Assembly: GCA_946699065.1 (NCBI GenBank)
Contig: CAMPDV010000022.1
Span: 1,375,501-1,439,500, forward strand
DNA: 64,000 bases
Origin: Loxodes magnus
Taxonomy: Eukaryota > Ciliophora > Karyorelictea > Loxodida > Loxodidae
Direction: 5' to 3'
Shown: positions 22,493 through 35,562 of the stretch, piece by piece
Position numbering within the stretch: position 1 is the stretch's first letter
Layout of the letters: each line of letters begins with the position of its first letter
Made by a program: the position numbers and the translations under genes
Notes under the pieces: model-generated
Told to the model about the DNA's origin: nothing
What the model saw: only the letters and a program-made list of their open reading frames with translations
The model's database searches: none

Positions 22493-23887
22493 ATGTAAGC
22501 GTTACCAAAATGCTTAATCTGCTTAGAAGATTACAACTTAACTAATGCTCTTCCAACTGTCTTACCTTGTGGACATATTTACTGTGGTTTGTGTTTGAAT
22601 ACTGAGTACTGATTATAAGGCATAATGTAATGTCCTATTTGTTAAAAAGGATTCCATTTTAGATTTGATGATTTACCTTAAGAAAGTGATTTAATAAGAA
22701 TGATATTTTAAAACTAATAATACATATAAAAGATTTAAGATGCTAGATAGAAATTAAAAGAGATAAGGAGGTAAATTATGGAAAAATCTAAAACCATTAC
22801 AACCAAATAATCAAACATTAGTAATACTCTCATAATACCACTAACTAATATCATCATCAATCATTAACCAACATTTATCTACCAAAAATAACACTCAAAT
22901 ATTATCTAATTCTACTAATCACTAAAACCAACTATACTCTAATATAACTCATAACCACCTACAATACTAAAGTCTAAATTAACTTACAATCTAATAAGAT
23001 AAAAACTATAACACAATACTAAGTAACCAAATATTATTTAGACTAATTAACATAAACTAAGCTAGCACTTTATATAATCTAACTATATTCACTTTTTTAA
23101 TTGAGATATTTAAAAATTAAGTTTATTTAATATTTAAACAGAGTAATTACGATAAGTCTAAGTTTAAATTATAACTTCATACTATAGTAAAAGTATAGAA
23201 TATTAAAATAAGTTATATTTAATTGGAGGATATAACTAAAATTAAAATAAAGGAATAAAAGAAACTTGATAATTTGATTTTGAAGGTAATAGAATAAAAC
23301 TTAGTGATCTAAATGAGGGAAGAGGTGCCTTTGGAATAGCAGCTGCTTAAAAATATGTTTATGTGGTTGGAGGAATTACTAATAATTATCTACGTTTATA
23401 ATCAGTAGAAAAGTTAAAGATAGGAAACTAAAGTAAGTGATAAAGCTGCTCTTAATTTTCATTTAGAATAGCAAATTAAACTTTAGTAGTAGATAAAGAT
23501 GAATAAAATATTTATTCTTTTGGAGGTGCAAATTAGAAAGGATAAACTTTAAAAGATATATGAAAATATAACATATAGAATGATAGATGGAGTAAGTAAA
23601 ATTTGAGTCTTCCTGAAGCTGTTGGTTATCCTATAGTTTCTATAGAGCCTTTTGTCATATTTGGAGGTATGAAAAATGCATTTACGAATGAATATTCAAG
23701 AAGAATATATAAAAGAAGTAAATAATAATGGCAGCAAAATTAAATTTTTTTAAATGTTTTAGCTTTAACGGAGATGAAAATAAGGAATAACTATGGATAT
23801 GTTTTTGCTGTAGAATAGCCAAGAGTTTCAATAATGAGAATTGATTTAGAAAAATTGAGTTATAGAAGTATTAGAAGTCATAACTGA
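22493..23887 (+). CDS. RING finger-kelch protein (copy 2)
   Basis: This copy has the same 464-codon frame as copy 1, ending at a TGA at 23885-23887. The RING and linker half is essentially identical at the DNA level. In the kelch half, loops differ: GITNNYLRL replaces GTENNRLL, and AVGYPIVSIEP replaces the AVFRPIVCLEP loop. The number of codons is unchanged. Confidence 0.88.
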
Positions 23888-24440
23888 TAAACATAATTTT
23901 AATATCTATATTATTAATATTATTTAAAATAAATATAATTTAATATGTAAAGAAGTAGTTTAAATATCTATAATTAGTTAAATTTGTTAATACTTATTAA
24001 ATATTTAAAGTGTCTGAAATAAATAAAGAATCAAATTTTATCTAAACATCTTTAAAAACCTATTATTCAAATATTATCATTATTCAGATGCAAACATACA
24101 GCTTATAACATACTTATATTCAACACGGTCAAAAAAAATATTTTAAATATATCCTTATATTAAAATTATACAAGAACTACTTTGATTACTCTATTATTTA
24201 TCTAATCAAATCAAAACTATAATCAAATAATCATTAAGCTATATCTATATCTAAACAATAATTAAATCATCACTACTATCATTAAGTCAAAATCTTAAAC
24301 CCTTAAATGCATTATTCCTTCAATCATTTAAACCAAAATCTATATACTTAAAAATGTCCCTTTTATAACCAATAATAAAGTCAAGCCATTATAGCACCCA
24401 TACTCTCGATAAAAACTCAATCATAAGATAAGATAATATA
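23888..24440. other. Spacer downstream of RING-kelch copy 2
   Basis: It is related to 33112-33680 and 48290-48850. The relationship ends near 24430, where a different element begins. Confidence 0.5.
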
Positions 24441-26039
24441 ATAGATTATCCTGACTTCAACATTATTAGTTTTGTCACAAATCAAATTTTTGTTAAATTT
24501 AATAAAATTTACCTTCTACTTTAAATTTGTTCCGATCTTCGTTATCATCTCTCTTGACAAATCTGAATCTTTTCTTTCTCAGTATCTCTTCTATGTCGAA
24601 TTCTAACAAACTTCCGTTGAAATTACTTACAGCCACTTGAATTTAAGGAGCATTCTAAGTGATTTGCAATCATTTTTTCTAAATATTCTGCCATCTTGCG
24701 TGCATCAAAACTTGTTTAAATTATACCATTATTTTTGGCTTTTGTATTCTTATTTTTTTAATAATTACCAACAGTCTCTTATCTTGTGTTCCATTTTTTA
24801 CAGTATCAGCATTTTTCTTTTCCTGATAATAAATTACTATGGATCTTTTGCTTCTATGTTCATAGGATATTTTGCTTGATTTTGCATGATCTAAGAAATC
24901 CATTTTTCACAAATTTGTTGATTATATTATCGGAAAAACTCACTCTGGTATTAAAATTTCGTATTCTCACTTCAAAACATATCAAAAACTATGCTTTTTT
25001 TCTAATTTTGCTTCGGTCGCTTAAATTCTCTACTTAATTTGTTCAGTCGAAGGAATAAGGTTAAGTTGCTATTTGATCTCCTTGCTATTGATGTGAATTC
25101 CAGTGATGCTTTCCTATAGGACTATTATATTTCTCTGTAGCTCTTGAAACGAATATTATAGCTTTTGGTTCTCACTTTAGAGAAATTCCAGATCGATTAA
25201 GTAATCATTTTGAGGTTTACTAGATAGGTGATTACTTTTTCGGGACCATTTTTTTATATAAAAAAAAGTTAAAAGTTAAAAAGCTTTGTTAAAGCCTTAG
25301 TAGTCAGCCATCTGACCTATTCTATCAGCTTGTCTGCATTAGTTTGTCTTAAATTCCTACTAGGCTTAGTTAAGCGTTGTAGCACTTCATTAGTGCACCA
25401 TCCTTTAATATTCGGAATAGTTTTGGTCTTGCACTTAGCGTTCCTAATTATTTATCTAAGGATTAAGATTTGAGTTAAAGAATTTTTTTCTATAAATTTT
25501 TCCGCTTTATGTTGGATATATCCTAAATAGTTTTCTAAAAATATCTTATTTATTCTTTCTTTAAATTTCGCTTAGTTAGTAGCAGTATTTTCATTGGTGT
25601 TATTTATTGCACACGTAGCATAAATTCTTCTTTTAAACTATTATTCCTGTAACACTTATTTAATTTAAATTTACTACTTATTTTAAATAAACGTTTACTG
25701 TTTATTTTAATTTGAGGCTTCATTTTCTATTTCCAAAGGACCTGATTAATTCTGTTAAATCGAAAATGGCGTTACCTGAATTTATTATTAAATTTAAAGA
25801 ATTCTTTGTTCCAGTTTTTTTCCTATTTCTTATGATGATTAATATTGTTTCTCAAGTAAAGACGTTATTAGTTTTTCTAATTTTTCTACTTTATCAGTGA
25901 GGTATCTATTTTTAAACATAAACTCTTTTAATGACTTAGATAATATTTCTATTTGAGTTTGTGTAGGAAGTTTTTTTAGTTCTGGATTTCCAAGTGGTTA
26001 ATGTTCGTCATATCAATCATATTTTTCACTTTCACTCAT
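24440..26039 (-). mobile_element. ORF1/Gag-like protein region with CxxC knuckle, single copy
   Basis: From an ATG at 26039 the minus strand reads an acidic start (MSESEKYDWYDEH, Trp as TGA). A coiled-coil region follows (NRYLTDKVEKLEKLITSLL), then Gln-rich and mixed regions (KGWCTNEVLQRLTK, RQTNADKLIEQVRWLTTK) and, near 24800, a CWYC pair and an HKIRDCW piece that resemble a zinc knuckle. The layout parallels the zinc-knuckle ORF1 at 822-1724, so a retroelement nucleic-acid-binding protein is likely; the family (non-LTR or LTR kin) is not settled. It is an old, broken copy. It replaces LINE-B at the place where the other repeats have it. Confidence 0.5.
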
Positions 26040-26333
26040 TGTAATTATTTCGCTTTTTTATTTTTTAGAGAATTTTCCTGTTTAAATGTTTTGTTCAAAG
26101 TTCTGTTATTTCTTAGAAGCCATTTTATATATAATACTATAATAATAGCAATAACTAATTATAGTGATACCATCTTCAATTAAGTTCCTTACTGGGTAAA
26201 TGACATATTCAGATTTCTCCAAGTATAGTAACAAATATTTTCGATTCAGCATATTAAATCTTTGAAAGATGATCTAAAGAGTAATAAGCAGTTTACAATT
26301 AATTAATTATAAATTTTCAAATTTCTCTTTCGA
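26040..26333. other. AT-rich flank, no gene seen
   Basis: No motif was seen. It separates the ORF1-like region from the GC-rich element. Confidence 0.4.
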
Positions 26334-26600
26334 GGGGCTGGAAACTTCTGCTAGACGACCAATAACACTCTCTTAATTCACACAACGTAGATATCCTGCT
26401 ACTTAATTCAATAAGCTTCGACCTAGGATTCAATAATTGTGAACCAACAGACTTCAAACCGCTAGCAGGAGTGGATAATCGGAAAGATTTTGTTCACATG
26501 TTAAGATTGACTCTAACCAGAGAACTTCTCAGCGAATAGGAACTTGACCTTATCATAAGATTAGAAATTTTTATCAGAAAATTAATCTATGCTACAGCCA
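26334..26600 (+). mobile_element. GC-rich structured SINE-like element, diverged copy
   Basis: It aligns with 55930-56224 in blocks: a 5' hairpin, ACGACC, AACACTC, GATATCCTG, a hairpin region, GCTTCGACC, AGGAGTGGATAATC, a GTTGACTC-like block and a CCATCTT..TTAATT end. It has an additional segment after CTTCGACC. It is clearly richer in GC than its flanks. GCTTCGACC resembles a pol III B box. No target duplication was recognised around this copy. Confidence 0.55.
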
Positions 26601-29495
26601 TCTTATTAATTATGGTATTTTTAATAATTAGTGTATATTTTAAATATAACTATACATATCATATAAAAATTTTAAAATTACATATTTTTAATTTTTCTAT
26701 TATTTAACAAGACTAAAAGATATGAACTTGAAGATAAATGAAGTTTGTTAAATAAATCTATTATAATGGTATAATTCTTATTTCTAGATTAACTTACTAA
26801 ATAATAAGTCTTCTTGTAGCATTGCATCTATATCTTTTGGAATTGGAATTTTTAGAGATTTACTGTTATATTAGTGCCCTAAATTCTTGCACAAGTTGAA
26901 TTAATTTCTTATAAATAGTTTGTTTTATAGTTTGTATGAAAATATTTTGCTTTTAAACTATAATTTCACCTTATGACAGTTTATCTTATAAAAAAGTAGT
27001 TTTTTAAGAGTTAAGTTTGATGTTAAAATAATGTAGGAATTTTAGAGTTTGAGACACGTTGAATACATATAATGTGTAAAATATAAATAAAATAGATGAG
27101 TAATAAATAATGACTATTTATAATTAGAAAATGAATAGGAAAATGTTTGAATTGAATTAGTTGATCTTTTAAATTGAAATAAATGATTAATGTTTTTAAA
27201 ATTGATATTAAATAAAATATTTGAAATATTATTATGTATATGCATTTTGTATAGATATAATAGTAATAGCTTTAACTTACACTTAGTATATCTTAATAAA
27301 TTAAAAAAGCTTTAGTTTTAATGTTTTAGATATAATGAATATGATATTAATTTGTTAATTACTTTTATTTTGCTAATATGCATTATATTAGAATATCATT
27401 TTTATTATTACTAAGTATAAAGATACTTAGATATATTTAAATAATTTAAATAATTTGGTAGCAAATGTTTGTTATATGTTATAACTTTTGATTCTTAAAG
27501 CAACTTTAATAAAGGTTTGATTGCAAATTCTAATTTGATGTATAAATGTTCTACAGTAGATATATATTAAATGATGATTATAGATTTATAGAGTTATATA
27601 TATTGATTGTAGTGTATATAAGATTGTAAGTTTAATTATTTGTAGGTTGTTATATTTTATTATATTAAGACTATTATAGATAAAGAAAATTAAATGGTAC
27701 AAACTTAGATTATCTTTTTTATAATATAATTATGAATATTCTTTCATAATAATGTTTTTAAATAAAATAAATAAATAGTTTGATTTAATCTCAAAATACT
27801 ATTTTTTAAATTTAGAACAACTTAGCTTTTACATGTGTAACCATGCTATATAATTAATTTAGTATTTAGAAACTTTAGTAAAAATGTATTTTTCTTTATT
27901 TATTTAAAACTATTTAATATTTTAGTAAAATTTAAAATAATTAAAAATTTAATCTTATATTCCCTTATTATTTATGCCTATAAATAGATTATTTATTCTT
28001 TTATCAAAAAATATACTCTTTTAAATTAGCTTAATCACTAATTTTTTTAATATTTATCAATCTATTTATTAAATTTTATTTATTTAATATTCAAACTTTC
28101 ATTATAGCTATTCATTATCAAATATTATTTATTATCTTATTATATTTCAAATATTACAGAAACTTTTTATTTAGACAATATCTTTTGCTTTAAAACCTTA
28201 TTTTTTTATAAATTAAACTAAATTATGTACATTTTTTAGAATCCTAAAAGTTGGTTGTTAAAAATTAAATTTAGAATAAGTTTTAATTTTTTTGTTTTTG
28301 ACATTATTTTATATGTTATATTTTGAAAGTTCATTGAAACAAAAATCAAGCTTGTTTTATTAATTTTACTAAAAATATAATTTATAGCATTTTAAATTAA
28401 AATACAAATGGAGTTTCCTTTAGGATTACTTTGTGTAATTTTCCTTTATACATTTAATATAAATTTATTATAGAAATTTTGTAACTTATTTTACGATATT
28501 TTTAAATTTTTGAGTTAGAAGTATTTAGGAATAATGTTAACTGTATTAATGAAATATGATTAAACTTAAGTTTATTAAAATTAAATTTTGCTCTTCATAG
28601 TGACAAATATAACTTGAATTTAAATAAAATATTCTATTTGATAAATAAATAAATTATCTAAAATATTAAAATTATTTTAATATAATATATAAAGTATTTA
28701 ATAATCTCTTAGATATCATGTAAAATTATTTATATTTCATTTAAACAAATATCAATTATTTCAAACTATTTATCATTTTAAATCTATTTCCAAAATTTAT
28801 ATCAATAACTATTATATTATCAACAGTTCCTTCTACTTCTCATTTATTTCAAACTCTATTTCTTATTTTTTTATTTATTGCTTACGTCAAATTTAATCAT
28901 CAAATTATTTTATACTTATTCACTATAGGAGAACAACTAAATATACTAACAAATTCAATTTTACTTTAAGTATAAGGGAGAACTATATTAATTATTTACA
29001 TATTATTATTATATTTGGCTAACTTATTATAATTCTATATTATACCTATGTGTAGATTTATGCTTACCCCATTTCAGATCTATTTGCATTTATAGTTTTT
29101 TTTAATTCATTTTTTAAAACATTCCAATACTTTCAAACTTCTATTCTATTTTTCCTTTTATAGATATTAAAAAAATTTTATTTATTCTATCCAAAAATCT
29201 TTGCTAGATAAATCGCTGAGCATAAAATGGTCTAAATAATGTTTGTAATTTTATTAATATTTATTATAATGTTATCCGAACTACAAATCTTAAAATCTTT
29301 TAATACCAAACAATATTAAGGCCTTTAAAATTACTAAGAAGTATAAAAATAAAATATACCTTCAATACAAAATTAACTAATCCTTTTAAACTTTATAACA
29401 AATCTAATATCAAATATATACTTTTTATCTACTTTTAATCATTCAAAAATTAAACCTTATAAATTTAATTAGTCTTCAATAAATTTATTACTCGA
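26601..29495. other. AT-rich desert
   Basis: About 2.9 kb of almost pure A+T with long T/A runs. No protein-like frame, repeat copy or structured block was seen on either strand. Confidence 0.6.
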
Positions 29496-30400
29496 CTCTT
29501 AACTCGCAATACTCTACTTCCTCACAGTATTGACATCTGCTCCAGATACTAGCCATTTATTGTCACTACTCAATGCTATAGATTCAATTGGCTATGCATG
29601 CCCATAAAGAGTCTATATACACACACCCGTATTAAAATCCCATATCTTGATTAAATGGTCATAAGAAGCAGAAAATATAGCACTTGAATCAGAATTTAAC
29701 TGAATACTTGATACACCTTTCGTGTGACCTTGAAAGATACGAACTAGCTAACCAGTAGAGAAGTCTCATATCTTAATTGATTTATCAGAAGAACTCGATA
29801 TTATATACTTATTGTCCAAAGATAAAATTACCGATAAACATAACTTGAATGACCAGAAAGAGTTTGAATAAGCTGACCAGTCTGGAAATCCCAGATCTTA
29901 ATCGTTTTATCATTAGATGCTGATATGATTCATTTCTAGTCAAGGGAGATAACTACCGATCTAACTCAATTAGTATGCCCAGCTAATTTTTTATGGAGTA
30001 TACCAGTCTGGAAATTTCAAATATTGATCGTTGTATCTTCAGATGCTGATATGATTCATTTCTAGTCAGGCGAGATAACTACCGAGCTATTTCAAGAGGT
30101 ATGTTCCGATAAAGTTCTTAGGAGGGTAATAGTCTGGAATTTCCAGATCTTTATAGAATTTTCAGGGTATCCTGAACTAGATACAATTCAATTCAGGTCA
30201 TTTGATATGGCTACCAAATAAACATATGAGGAGTGACCAGTGATGACTTAGTCTAAAAATATTAAAAAATACCTTAACTTTTATCGTAGTTGATCTTATT
30301 AACAAGTCTTTAGAAGCATAAATTTGGTAAGATTTCATATTTAAATAGAAGAAATTGTATTCTTCCAAAGGAACTGTTTCGTTATCTTAAGAGTTTTAGC
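29496..30400 (-). CDS. WD40-repeat protein (single-copy version)
   Basis: The minus strand reads at least six WD40 repeats. Examples are SPDQKWIISASEDTTINIWN, SLDQKWIISASNDKTIKIWD, NKYIISSSSDKSIKIWDFS and SASYDHLIKIWDFNTG. The start is acidic (ETVPLEEYNFFYLN). Seven or more Trp codons are TGA, including those of the WD dipeptides, which is the strongest proof of the code. Such a propeller acts as a protein-interaction scaffold. One base appears missing near 29834, between the third and fourth repeats. The frame of the acidic N-terminus also differs from that of the first repeat. The gene is therefore either broken or has an undetected intron. Downstream (right) it runs into a truncated LINE-A. 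Confidence 0.75.
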
Positions 30401-30459
30401 AAAAAAATGCATTTAGTAAATTGTATTTTGTTTTCCATTTTCATATTTATAGGTTACAA

Positions 30460-31660
30460 TAAAATTGATCTATTTGAAGTTTATGTTCTTCAGTTTTCTT
30501 CACACTCTTTTCCTTCGCTATCTGTTTCTCTTTATAGTAAGGCATTTTATTCCTGTTTATCCCTGATTCTGAATGCATCAACCTGATTTTTACTTCCTTA
30601 GCATTTTTAATTGCTTCCTTTATAGCTTTTTTTTCTTAAGTATTAATTTGAGCTGAGCCCTTTTTGGTTACAGTTCTTACATTTTCAAATTGATGGTTGG
30701 CGATAAAACGATACGTTTATGGGATTTCCAGATTGACTCAAGTAAGTGCTTATATCTCATTCGTCTAACTTATCTAGTATGCTTTCTGCATCTTTGATCT
30801 CCTTCAATTCTAAATAATTTTTCATTTTCCCATTGGCTCATGTTGTACCTTTTACGGTTCTGATCTCTATACATACTATTTTCTGTACTGCTCCAGATTG
30901 GTTTCCACCTTACTAAAAATTGAATACATGCTAAATGTTCAATGAATCAGGTAGTTCTTAATGTTGTAGAATTCCTCTATTTTTCTTTGCTCTGTTGGCA
31001 TTAAAAAATTTCTAATCTTCTATGTTTAATTATTTCCGAATTGTGTGAGTGTTTCCTTATTTTTGGATTCTATAATAATTATTAGTGTCTGAAAGATTTT
31101 CATACTCTCAATATTTTTATCATGTTCTTATTTCAGATATCTGAGAAATGCTTGAATTATTTCATTTTCTTGCATTTCTGCTGGAATGAGTCTTTGACTG
31201 TAGTAATTTTCTTCTAAAAATCTATTGTAATAAGTACTTCCTACCCTTTTAACAGTTTTTAGCTGCATATTCTCCTCTTCATTTTATGAAATTTATTTCG
31301 TTCTTTTCTTCTTCCATTTTAATAATTTGCATAGAGCTGTGGCTGAATTGAGTTTCTAATCTACCTACTTTTTTTGAAAGGCTATTTAGTTTTAAGATTT
31401 CTGTCCCTTACTTTAGTGCATTCCTCCTAGTAGTTTAAATATTTTGTGACAAAGACGTTTTTCTTAAAAATATTATCAAAGATCTGATTAAGTTGTAAAT
31501 CTCTTCATACCTTTATAAATTTACCTAGAAATCTTGATCCAATTCTGGCGGCATGTGGAATATAGGATTGCTACTTTATATAATATCCTAATATTGTACT
31601 TTTAAATAAATAATTTTAAATAAAGTAATAATGTAATAGTTGATATAATTGAGTGTATTT
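30460..31660 (-). mobile_element. LINE-A, truncated copy (ORF1 part only)
   Basis: It matches the 5' portion of LINE-A (ORF1, about 8700-9890 of copy I) and ends abruptly next to the WD40 5' end, so the endonuclease part is missing. Its right end again adjoins a RING-kelch gene. Confidence 0.7.
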
Positions 31661-31719
31661 TTGATGGTAACTGTTATAAATTACCTTTTATAGCTTTTGT
31701 AGTCTAAATAATAATAAAA

Positions 31720-33111
31720 ATGTAAGCGTTACCAAAATGCTTAATCTGCTTAGAAGATTACAACTTAACTAATGCTCTTCCAACTGTCTTACCTTGTGGA
31801 CATATTTACTGTGGTTTGTGTTTGAATACTGAGTACTGATTATAAGGCATAATGTAATGTCCTATTTGTTAAAAAGGATTCCATTTTAGATTTGATGATT
31901 TACCTTAAGAAAGTGATTTAATAAGAATGATATTTTAAAACTAATAATACATATAAAAGATTTAAGATGCTAGATAGAAATTAAAAGAGATAAGGAGGTA
32001 AATTATGGAAAAATCTAAAACCATTACAACCAAATAATCAAACATTAGTAATACTCTCATAATACCACTAACTAATATCATCATCAATCATTAACCAACA
32101 TTTATCTACCAAAAATAACACTCAAATATTATCTAATTCTACTAATCACTAAAACCAACTATACTCTAATATAACTCATAACCACCTACAATACTAAAGT
32201 CTAAATTAACTTACAATCTAATAAGATAAAAACTATAACACAATACTAAGTAACCAAATATTATTTAGACTAATTAACATAAACTAACCTAGCACTTTAT
32301 ATAATCTAACTATATTCACTTTTTTGATTACTGAATTTAAAAATTAAGTTTATTTAATATTTAAACAGAGTAATTACGATAAATCTAAGTTTAAATTATA
32401 ATTCCAGAACTTAGTAAAAGTATAGAATATTAAAATAAGTTATATTTAATTGGAGGATATAACAAAAATTAAAAGAAAAAAATAAAAGAAACTTGGTAAT
32501 TCGATTTTGAAGGTAATAGAATAAAACTTAGTGATCTAAATGAGGGAAGAAGTGGCTTTGGAATAGCAGCTGCTTAAAAATATGTTTATGTGGTTGGAGG
32601 AATTACTAATAATCAAGTTTTATAATCAGTAGAAAAGTTAAAGATAGGAAACTAAAGTAAGTGATAAAACTGCTCTTAATTTCCATTCTAAATAGCAGGT
32701 TTAACTTTAGTAGTAGATAAAGATGAATAAAATATTTATTCCTTTGGAGGTGCAAATTAGAAAGGATATACTTTAAAAGATATATGAAAATATAACATAT
32801 AGAATGATAGATGAAGTAAGTAAAATTTGAATCTTCCTGAAGCTGTTGCTGGGCCTATAGTTTGTTTAGAGCCTTTTGTCATATGTGGAGGTTTAAAAAA
32901 TAGATTTACGAAAGAATTTTCAAGAAAAATATATAAAAGAAGCAAAGAATAATGATAATAAAGCTAAATTTTTAAAGATGTTGGAGCTTTAACGGAGATG
33001 AAAATAAGAAATAACTATGGATATGTTTTTGCTTACGAATAGGAAAGAGTTTCAATAATGAGAATTGATTTAGAAAAATTGAGTTATAGAAGTATTAGAA
33101 GTCATAACTGA
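31720..33111 (+). CDS. RING finger-kelch protein (copy 3)
   Basis: The frame is 463 codons plus a TGA at 33109-33111. It is one codon shorter than copies 1, 2 and 4 in the variable kelch loop (GITNNQVLQ), a whole-codon deletion. The RING half is identical in sequence to the other copies by eye. Other loop differences are AVAGPIVCLEP and CGGLKNRFTKE. Confidence 0.88.
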
Positions 33112-33680
33112 TAAACATAATAATAATATCTATATTATTAATAGTATTTATAATAAATATAATCTCATATGTAAGGAAGTAGCTTAAAGATATATAATTA
33201 GTTAAATATGCTACTACTTATTAAAATGGTTAAAGCGTCTGAAATAAATAAAGAATCAAATTTTATCTAAACATCTTTAAAAATCTATTATTCAAATATT
33301 ATCATTATTCAGATATTAAAATACAGCTTATAACATACCAAAACATATTCAACATATTCAAAAAAACTATCTTTAAATGCATCCTTATATTCAAATTATA
33401 CAAGTACTACTTAGATTACTCTATTATTTATTTAATCAAAACTATAATCAAATAATAATTAAGCTATATCTATATCTAAATACTAATTAAATCATCACTA
33501 CTATCATCAAGTCAACATATTAAAATCTAAAATACATTATTTCCTTTATATTATTTAAACTAGCTACTATATATACTTAAAAATGTATCTTCTATAGCCA
33601 ATAATAAAATCAAGCCATTATAACTCATATACTTTCAATAAAAACTCAGACATAATAACTTTTTGAGATTAATATGATAA
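33112..33680. other. Spacer downstream of RING-kelch copy 3
   Basis: It is related to 11333-11940 and 48290-48850. No gene was seen. Confidence 0.5.
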
Positions 33681-33689
33681 GCCAGTATG

Positions 33690-35562
33690 ATTTAAACAAC
33701 ATCCAGATAAAGCTTTTATGAGGGATTTTTAATGATGAAAAAAAGAAAGGAAAATGGGATGAATTAATAAAATTAGCAGAAAATAAAATTTTCTTAAATG
33801 AATAATTTTTAAAGTAAATAAAGTAGAAAATTTCATCTAAAAAATAAGAATAATCTATCTCAATTTTATATTTAAAAAATGAAAATTATTTGTAAAAGTC
33901 TCTTCTCAAAAGGATTCATCTTAGTCAAGTTACGACTAATAAAAAATACTTTAAGAACTCCAAGTTATGCAATTAGAAAATTTTAAATTTTTAAGAACTG
34001 TACAAGAACTCTTGAGAAAAATTGAATGTCTTATGATTAATTCATAAGAAAAAAATAGAAAATAAATAGCTAGGAAATATCAGAATAGAATAATTAGAAA
34101 CAAAATTTAACCAATTCGCAGAGTTAACTGAAAGCTTATTTCTGTAAAAGATGTTGATGAATTATACAATGGATGTAGAGCAACAGCCTACAAAAAATTA
34201 TATTCCCTATTGGAATATAATGAGATGTTAATACAGCAAGTGACCGGAGCACAAAGTTAGAAGCTGCTTCCAATTCTAATGAAAAAAAGAAAATAGTAGA
34301 AAACAAATGGGAAATATTTTCAGGATCTATTGCAATCAGGAGGTAAACTCTAAAGGAAAAAAATACTCCAGCTAAACAAAGAAGCTCCAAACATATATCA
34401 TGCAATTAACGAATTTAATAAGAAATGAATGGGAATCACCTATCGGAAACTCTCAGAAAAAAGAAATAAAAAATCCTTTGAGCTTATGATAAACAAGATC
34501 CAAGCAAAAATGAAGTTTCTTTTTTTAGCATTAAACTTTTGATTTATGATTAACCAAGTAAAGGTGAAATCACGTAAATTAATTAATTAATTCATATAGG
34601 GAGACATTTCAAAATTACAACTCAAACAAAGCAAAAATAAAATAATATGCCTCATTAATGGAATTCTTCATACACATATAGAGAGAATTTGGATAACTAT
34701 AGATTAAGTACAAATAATGCCAACTGGACTTATTCTAACTGTTTCTCTGATTAAGAATATCTTAATAAATTCTCTAAGATAAACAATGGCAACATTAATC
34801 TTTTGATATTTTTATCAAGAAGAGAAATATTAATGAATACTACAATAATAATAGCTACTTAATTCACTACTTTTAAGTATTAAAAACATTTTAGTTCCAC
34901 AGAAAAACAGTTATAAGCCTTCGAAAATACAAAAAAACAGTTTTACATTCAATAAAGGGAGGAACATGACTTTATGTAGAACTATTACGTCCTAGAATTA
35001 TCAGAAATCACTTATCCAGAAAATATTCCTATTTGACTTATTTGACTAGATGAAAAAAAATTACGTGTAAATTAAGCCATTCGGCAATATATGATGATGT
35101 TTAAACTTTATAAAATTGGACACAGCACTAAATGTTGTAGAAGATAAAAAAGCAATAAAATTAATAATCAATTGTGTTGAACTATCAAAAAAGTGTTAAA
35201 ATATGTAACAAGAAATAGCACATTAAAATAAAAGATACATAAATAAAAATAGAAAACCTAACGAAATGCTAAAGAAATTATAAAGACGAATAGCAAGCAA
35301 AAATTTGAATCCAAAAGTAAAAATTTGCTTAATTAATTATTTAAATGATACACTAGATAGGCAATAATTGAAAGAATAATAAAAGATCATCCAACTGAAT
35401 GAATACTGTGATAAAATGATTAAAGCTACCTAAGATCTATGAAAAAGCCAAAATTTAACATCATGAAAGAAAAAATGGAATTACTAGAACATGTTGAAAA
35501 AAATAAGTTTCAATAAGTAACTAGCTCACTTCCATAACTAATAGATGAAACTACTTTTAATA
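33690..35562 (+). mobile_element. LINE-B, ORF1 region (copy 1)
   Basis: The plus strand reads FNDEKKKGKWDELIKLAENK, FLRTVQELLRKIECLMINS, KDVDELYNGCRATAYKKL, EKQLQAFENTKKQFYIQ, ELSEITYPENIPIWLIW and KKPKFNIMKEKMELLEHVEK, in more than one frame. The EKQL..F pattern parallels the TEQRNIEEFYKFK block of LINE-A ORF1, so the two families look related. The copy is decayed. A second copy at 48860-51590 holds a large insertion. Confidence 0.55.

Noticed and set aside
24637-25037. Plus-strand open frames of 80-83 codons rich in Phe, Leu and Ile
   Set aside because: They are the complement of the ORF1-like minus-strand region. The composition is what antisense of AT-rich coding DNA gives.
26601-29495. 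A possible origin or centromere-like AT block
   Set aside because: AT-richness alone is not evidence. No repeats, inverted arms or motifs were seen.
30253-30310. A GT..AG interval of 20 nt before the first WD40 repeat, also near 37610
   Set aside because: Removing 20 nt does not bring the acidic N-terminal frame into the WD40 frame in either copy, so I do not call it an intron. An undetected intron or a decayed 5' end remains possible.
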